Assembly (NCBI GenBank): GCA_031771865.1
Contig: JASISA010000026.1
Coordinates: forward strand, 1,364,001 to 1,428,000
From: Nothophaeocryptopus gaeumannii
Lineage: Eukaryota > Ascomycota > Dothideomycetes > Mycosphaerellales > Mycosphaerellaceae
Length of the DNA stretch: 64,000 bases
Direction: 5' to 3'
The translations under genes and the position numbers were made by a program. Below, piece by piece: positions 58,196-64,000 of the stretch. Under the pieces are notes generated by a model. It was not told the DNA's origin and ran no database searches. It saw only the letters and a list, made by a program, of their open reading frames with translations. Position 1 is the first letter of the stretch, and each line of letters starts with the position of its first letter.

Positions 58196-61019
58196 ATGGC
58201 GAAGGAGGAGGAGAAGCCTAAGGCGCAGGACAAGGGAAAGGGCAAGGCTGAAGATGCAAAGCAACCCAACGGCGTGAATGGCGCCAAGGCAGATGGCAAA
58301 GATAGCAAGGATGGCAAGAAGGACAGCGAGTACGACTTGCCGCCGGAGGAGCTCAGCGAGGAGGACCAAAAGCTCAAAGACGAGCTCGATATGCTTGTTG
58401 AGCGGCTAACAGAGTCCGACAAGTCATTGTACAAGCCGGCGCTGGAGGCTATCAAGGACAGCATCAAGACGTCGACAAGTTCTATGACTGCCGTACCGAA
58501 GCCGCTCAAGTTCCTCCGACCGCATTATGATAAGCTCGTCGAAGCATACGAGAAATGGCCCAAAGGTGCCGACAAGGACTCGCTCGCCGACACCTTGTCT
58601 GTCCTGGGCATGACATATTCCGATGACGAAGACCGACGAGATACTCTCAAGTACCGCCTGCTAGCACCAGGTACAGACATCGGATCATGGGGACACGAGT
58701 ACATGCGACACCTCGCGCTGGAGATTGGGCAAGAATACCAAGCGCGATTGGATGAAGAGAAGAGCACCGAGGACATCACAACACTTGCACTGTCGCTTGT
58801 GCCCTTCTTTTTGAAGCACAACGCAGAGGCCGATGCGGTTGACATCTTGTCCGAGTTGGAGATGATCGAGCAGATCAAGGACCATCTTGACGAGAACACT
58901 TACAGCCGTGTCTGCTTGTACATGGCATCTATGGTGCCTCTGCTCACATATCCAGATAACGACCGCTTCCTCCGAACAGCGCACGACATTTACGTTCACT
59001 ACAAGCAATTGCCACAAGCCATCTCGCTCGCGATCAGAATTAACGATCTTGAGCTCATCAAGTCCGACTTCTATGCGGCGAAAGACAAGGCACTGAAGCG
59101 CCAGCTTGCGTTCATCCTCGCACGACAGCGGATATGTTTCGATCTCGAAGGCGAGGATGCGGAAGACAGCGAGCTGCAAGAATGCTTGAACAACACCAAG
59201 CTCCCTGAACACTTCAAGTCGCTTGCGAAGGAACTCAATGTGCTCGATCCGAAGGTGCCTGAAGACATCTACAAGTCACATCTCGAATCAAGCCGGACCG
59301 CCGGCTTCACCAACACCGATTCCGCCCGACACAATCTCGCGTCCGCCTTCGTCAACGCATTCGTGAATGCCGGGTTCGGCGAAGACAAGCTGATGCTGGT
59401 TGAGGGTGGTGTCAAGCAAAGCTGGATCTGGAAGGTCAAAGAGGATGGCATGATCTCAACAGCAGCATCCGCCGGTATGCTGATGCTGTGGGATGTTGAG
59501 ATGGGTCTGGACAAGATCGATGCATACACATATGTCTCTGAGGACCAGATCAAGGCTGGTGCTGCTATGGCGATGGGAATCATGAGCTCCGGCGTCCGTT
59601 TGGACAGTGACCCAACAATGGCGCTCCTTGGCGATCTTGAGGGCAAGTCAGTGTCCGAGAAGGTTTCCAGGATAATGGGTCTTGGTTTGGCCTACGCTGG
59701 GTCAAACAAGGAGGACCTGCTCGAGCTCCTGCTTCCTCTGGTCACAGATACCGGTATTGAGATGCAATTGTCTGCCATGGCAGCGCTTTCTCTTGGCCTA
59801 GTCTTCGTTGGCACTGCGCAATCCGACGTCAGCGAGGCCATCATCCAGACTTTCTTGGACGACGAGCGGAATAAGCAGCTGAAGGACAAATGGACCCGCT
59901 TCATGACACTCGGTCTGGCTATGCTCTACTTTGGCCAGCAAGAGGAGGTCGATGTGATCCTGGAGACGCTCAAGGTCATTGAGCACCCAATGTCCAAACC
60001 TGCATCCGTCCTCATCGAGACTTGCGCATGGGCAGGCACTGGCGCCGTGCTCAAGCTGCAGCAACTCCTCCACATCTGCAACGACCACATCGAGGAGAAG
60101 GATGACAAAGATGATGACAAGGACAAGGAGGGCGAAGAGGCTGAGAAGAAGGACTTGGCCGGCGAGCAGCTTGTGCAAGCATACGCTGTGCTCGGTCTGA
60201 GCTTAGTCGCCATGGGTGAGGACATCGGCCAGGAGATGGTCCTGCGCCAGTTCGGCCATTTGATGCACTACGGCGAGGCCAACATTCGAAAGGCCGTGCC
60301 ACTCGCCATGGGTCTCATCAGCCCTTCAAACCCGCAAATGAAGATCTACGACACTCTATCAAGATACTCGCACGACAACGACATTGATGTGGCCATCAAC
60401 GCAATCTTCGCTATGGGTATGGTTGGCGCCGGAACGAACAACGCTCGTCTTGCGCAGCTGCTCCGACAATTGGCCTCTTACTACCACAGAGACGCAAATG
60501 CGCTCTTTATGGTCCGCATCGCGCAAGGTCTGCTGCACATGGGCAAGGGCACACTTACCATCAACCCATTCCACACCGACCGCTCGGTACTGTCAAGAGT
60601 GGCCGCTGCTGGTCTGATGACTGTCGCCATTACCCTCATCGATAACCCGAAGGCCTTCATTCTTGGAGACCACCACTACCTGCTTTACTATATTGTCACC
60701 GCCATGAATCCACGTTTCTTGATCACGCTCGACGAGGACCTCAAGCCTGTGCAGGTCAACGTGAGAGTAGGTCAAGCAGTCGACGTTGTCGGCCAAGCAG
60801 GTCGGCCGAAGACCATCACTGGCTGGCAAACACAGTCTACACCCGTGTTGCTTGGGTACGGTGAGCGTGCAGAGCTTGAAGATGAGGAGTGGATCTCGGT
60901 TGCCAACACGTTGGAAGGCGTATGCATATTGAAGAAGGTAAGCCAGTCCTCATTCCTTAACCGCGCTTGAACGGCAGACTGACACACCCTCACAGAACCC
61001 CGACTGGGAAGCGCCGTAG
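58196..61019 (+). CDS. rpn1: 26S proteasome regulatory subunit Rpn1
   Basis: Largest base subunit of the 19S regulatory particle; docks ubiquitin, shuttle factors and Ubp6. Exons 58196-60937 and 60996-61019, with a 58-nt intron, encode 921 residues. The lysine-rich N-terminus (MAKEEEKPKAQDKGKGKAED) is followed by EEDQKLKDELDMLVERL, typical of Rpn1. PC repeats run over about residues 400-780 (AAMAMGIMSSGVRLDSDPT, GLGLAYAGSNKEDLLELLLP, AALSLGLVFVGTAQSDVSE, LAMGLISPSNPQ). The C-terminal RPKTITGWQTQSTPVLLGYG and the last exon LKKNPDWEAP match the family. An in-frame TTG precedes ATG 58196. Coding-like sequence continues beyond the TAG at 61017-61019. Confidence 0.95.
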
Positions 61020-61226
61020 AGCAGTATCTCGATCAATATGCTAACGCCGGCCGATATCGAGGCCGCGAAGGCGGAATACGATGCCATGATGAAGAACAAC
61101 ATCAGCAGCCTCGACAAGATGATCTAGCAGTTCTCGGAAAGCATGCCTGAAGTCGCAGACCAACTAGCTGCTGAGAAAGAAAGGCTCTTGAGGGACAAGG
61201 GCAGATCGGATAGCAAGCAGTATTAG
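61020..61226 (+). other. Coding-like in-frame continuation after the rpn1 stop
   Basis: In the same frame as the last rpn1 exon, after TAG 61017-61019, the sequence reads SSISINMLTPADIEAAKAEY then DAMMKNNISSLDKMI, TAG (61125-61127), QFSESMPEVADQLAAEKERL then LRDKGRSDSKQY, TAG (61224-61226). The translation is helix-forming and has gene-like codon use. Both internal TAGs would be Gln if CAG. The context TAG CAG TTC at the second stop resembles leaky-stop contexts. It could be a read-through extension, a separate small gene (ATG 61038) broken by a stop, or chance. Confidence 0.4.
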
Positions 61227-62663
61227 ATAGCGATAAATTCGGCATCCGCTTTGGGTTGATGGCTGTCTGGTGTACGTAGTTGGCGACTGCCACCTGGAAC
61301 GTGTCGCTCGAATGAATGTATTATACCTGACATGACTTAGTCTTTTACTGGCTCTTTACCTATCTCGTATTGGCTCTTCATGCCATGAGAGATAAGGCTA
61401 CCTCGAGCATTCCCACATGATTCTCAGCACAAGCCCTAGAGTTAGCATATTTGGAGAACGACTGAGCATCAGCCCGATTTTGGGAAACCTAGCGGGAGCA
61501 ACAGTAATCATCCTGCTTTCCCTCCGAGGGCCAAACTGACGCCTTTGCGTACAGGGAAGCATTGGGTTGGTCTCAGGAGTGTTCATTAGAATTCCGTCTT
61601 GGGTTCCATGCTTTCTGTCTACGTTGGTCCTCGCACATTCGCGTGCCTCGCGACATTCGGCAGTTGATGTCCACTGTCTGAGTAATTGCTGCTGAGGGTG
61701 GTGATTGTTTGGAGCGACTTCGTGATGTCGTTGTTTCCGATGGGAGGGAGTCTGAAGACGACGAGATAGGTAAAGGAGTTCGGTCTGATGACTCAGCAAA
61801 GTCCTGTCAAAGTTTCGTCTCAGGCTACTCTTTTCCTATCAACAGCATCGCCAATGCAACGAAGTCCTTCGCATGCTACCATTGTTCAAGAGTGCACTCT
61901 GCCCGATTCAATCGTACTTCTCTTCCCCCTTGTGTCCACGAGCTCCCAGCTCATGGGTTGCCCTGGTCCTGTGAGCTCGCAATTCGATGCGTATGGTCTT
62001 GCCGACACCCTGGTATCGACATCGCTTTGAGAATTTCGCGAGGAGAAAACCTCGTCGGAGTGGATCCGTCTCTTCTGGATCGTAACTTAAGGTGGCAGCG
62101 ACAGCACATCGACAACGCTGTTCGAAACCTTTCCTCAGGGAGACATGCAACATGGCTCGTTCGTGAAATCTTCAGCAGTGCTGTCACCTCGCGCAACTGC
62201 CAATGCCAGCCTATATCTGCACGACTGCTTCCCGCGAGCCAATGGTACGGGCCATTGCGTATTGCCATGGCGTGGCGGGATCTCTTATGCAGTGCCTACA
62301 AAGGCTATCAGTCCTCAGACCTTGAGCTGGAAGCCGGGAGAAAAACTTCAATATGTGTTTCAGCTGAGTCGTACTGGGATTGCTAACCAGATGTCAAATT
62401 TCACATGCTTTGTGCATGGATCTCGATCCTGGAACCTGTCAATCTGAAGTCAATTGCCCCTGAGCCACGAGTATTGATCCCATGCATACGCAGGCTTGGA
62501 AGCAGCGGTGGACAAGAGAGTGGAGAAGTTTCACATCAGGCTCTTTCTAGATCGCGTTGAAGGTACTGGAGAGCGACTGTATCCTGCATTGCCCCTCAAA
62601 GCTGCATTTCCCCCTCAAAAGCTGCTATAACACCAGGCCGCTCCTCGTTCACCCGTTTTCAGG
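61227..62663. other. Intergenic with uncertain coding remnants
   Basis: About 1.4 kb between rpn1 and the transporter gene. In one forward frame, pieces at 61788-62030 and 62145-62447 (ASLYLHDCFPRANGTGHCV, PGEKLQYVFQLSRTG) look mildly protein-like but are separated by stops. An intron 62013-62098 would switch to a different frame. I cannot assemble a convincing gene. Confidence 0.35.
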
Positions 62664-64000
62664 ATGGCTTTCGACATGGCCGAGTTCAAAATGTCGAACG
62701 ACACCAAGACCTCTGGAGGTGTTGTGAGCCACAAAGAGCTCTGTGCCAACTCCTCCGTAATCGACCTCCTTCCCGATCCCGACGAAGGCAAATCGGAAGC
62801 ACAGAGGAGGGATATCGTGAGTACATTGCGTTCGTCTCGCTCACCCAACACATATAATAACATCCAACGTAGGACCACAAGCTACTATGGAAGATCGATC
62901 TAAGGCTAGTGCCATGGCTGAGTCTGCTGTACCTCTGTTCCTTCCTCGTAAGCACCACAAGGTCTGCTCATCCGGCACATCGACTGATGAAGACTCAACT
63001 GCCAGGACCGCGCAAACATTGGAAACGCCAAAGTTGAAGGCATGGAGAAAGACCTCAAGTTGGAAGGACACGACTTCAACATGACGCTCACGGTATTCTT
63101 CATCTCATACGCCCTCTGTGAGCCGATCACCAACGTCTTGCTGAAGCGCTTCACCCCTCGCGTCTTCTTCACGGTCATCGTCATTGCATGGGGCATCGTC
63201 ATGATGCTGATGGGGTTCGTGACAAGCTACAAAGGCCTCTTGGTTGCTCGATTTTTTCTTGGTGTAGCGGAGGCGGGTCTTTACCCTGGAGCAAACTTCT
63301 ATCTCAGCTGTTGGTACAAGAAGTCAGAGCTTGGACTCCGCGCAGCGATTTTCTTCTCTGCAGCAGCAATTGCAGGTTCTTTCGGTGGCTTGCTAGCTGC
63401 AGCTATCGCGCAGATGAAGGGCGTCGGGGGAAAGACCGGATGGCAATGGTAGGTGAAGTTTACAAAATGGTTTAGCAATAGGGCGTGCTGACAGTATTGC
63501 AGGATATTCCTTCTCGAGGGTGCCGCTACGATATTCGTTGGTCTTCTCTGCTGGTTCCTCGTCTTCGACTGGCCGGAGGATGCTAGATTCCTCACTCCAG
63601 ACGAGCGTCTTCGCGTGCGCCGTCGCCTCGCCGCCGACAAGAAAGCCAGCACCACAGAGCAGTTTGACAAGCGCTACATAATAGCTGCTGTCACCGACTG
63701 GAAGACCTACGGTGAGCTTGTCCCTGATAGTGGGCTGAGAAGGTAATGCTGACGGCAATCCAGCTTACGGCCTCATCTACATGGGCCTTTGTTGCCCGCT
63801 CTATGCATTCAGCTTGTTCTTGCCTACCATCCTCGTGGGAATGGGCCACGAGGGCACTCAAGCGCAGCTGTACTCTGTCCCGCCATATGTGGGAGCAGCA
63901 TTGATGACAATCATCCTCGGATATGTCGGGGACAAAACTCGCCAGAGAGGTCTGATCAACATCTGCTGTGGTACCGTCGCAGCCGCCGGGTTCGTGATGC
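62664..64000 (+). CDS. Allantoate-permease-type MFS transporter (Dal5/ACS family), 3' end outside window
   Basis: Major facilitator of the anion:cation symporter family, which imports organic anions such as allantoate, nicotinate or ureido-succinate; substrate unknown. Exons: 62664-62816, 62873-62947, 63006-63448, 63503-63711 and 63764 onward, with introns of 56, 58, 54 and 52 nt. Family sequences after splicing: LLWKIDLRLVPWLSLLYLCS, then FLDRANIGNAKVEGM; NMTLTVFFISYALCEPITNV; VARFFLGVAEAGLYPGANFY then LSCWYKKSE; and AAIFFSAAAIAGSFGGLLAA. The region KRYIIAAVTDWKTYAYGLIY starts the second half. The frame is still open at base 64000. The N-terminal tail (MAFDMAEFKMSND) is cytoplasmic. Confidence 0.9.

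Noticed and set aside
13578..62000. Reassigned TAG codon as explanation for the many TAG stops
   Set aside because: TAG is also used as a normal terminator (for example dbp7), and the broken genes also contain TGA, TAA and frameshifts, so mutation explains them better.
61709..62447. Possible secreted-protein gene upstream of the transporter
   Set aside because: Protein-like pieces exist, but stops and conflicting frames prevent a model; the candidate intron leads to a different frame.
1..64000. Bacterial-type operons, CRISPR, prophage or horizontally transferred blocks
   Set aside because: No polycistronic spacing, no spaced direct-repeat arrays and no prokaryote-like genes; all resolved genes are of fungal type with spliceosomal introns.

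Overview
The window is nuclear DNA of a filamentous ascomycete fungus, most likely a Dothideomycete (Mycosphaerella-like; the class placement is inference). The genes are eukaryotic and close-packed. Most introns are 48-68 nt with GT..AG ends. Families typical of such fungi are present: cnxE/gephyrin, a HET domain, several 2EXR-like LPxEIRNxIY proteins and a Tc1/mariner element. Several broken genes carry CAG>TAG or TGG>TAG/TGA stops, as expected after RIP-like C>T mutation. I saw no tRNA, rRNA, CRISPR array or organelle sequence.

Layout. 0-10 kb: a partial gene cut by the window edge, ubiquitin C-terminal hydrolase, a BTB-like gene of uncertain start, the WD40 protein Asa1, helicase Dbp7 and pantoate ligase. 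9.4-10.6 kb: a dead sugar-transporter pseudogene. 11-17.6 kb: a lineage-specific patch of 2EXR-like genes (two intact, one broken), the wybutosine enzyme Tyw2 and a repeat protein with two SUMO-interaction-like motifs. 18-21.5 kb: a divergent J-protein/Dbp4 pair. 21.9-29.5 kb: surface and secondary-metabolism-like genes: a membrane protein, a secretory lipase, an orphan ACP-thioesterase whose ACP lacks its serine, a single-pass surface protein, a remnant of a short-chain dehydrogenase and an EthD protein. 29.7-38.5 kb: an F-box/WD/UIM protein, a HET pseudogene, Mcm6 and isopentenyl-diphosphate isomerase. 38.8-47.8 kb: four lineage-specific or hypothetical proteins around the molybdenum-cofactor gene cnxE. 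47.8-51.1 kb is gene-poor. 51.1-61.2 kb: an FMN-binding PNPOx-like protein with an unusually long intron, a decayed mariner, a SET protein, Rio2 and proteasome subunit Rpn1. 62.7-64 kb: an allantoate-permease-type transporter running off the window.

How genes work together. Dbp7, Dbp4 and Rio2 act in ribosome biogenesis. Rpn1, the ubiquitin hydrolase and the F-box/UIM protein act in the ubiquitin-proteasome system. These look like ordinary scattered housekeeping genes, not an operon-like unit. The strongest leads are the coding-like continuation beyond the Rpn1 stop, the SIM/DLP-repeat protein, the serine-less ACP-thioesterase and the CG-rich heptamer array between mcm6 and idi1. Exon boundaries were worked out by eye from splice signals, frame and family knowledge.
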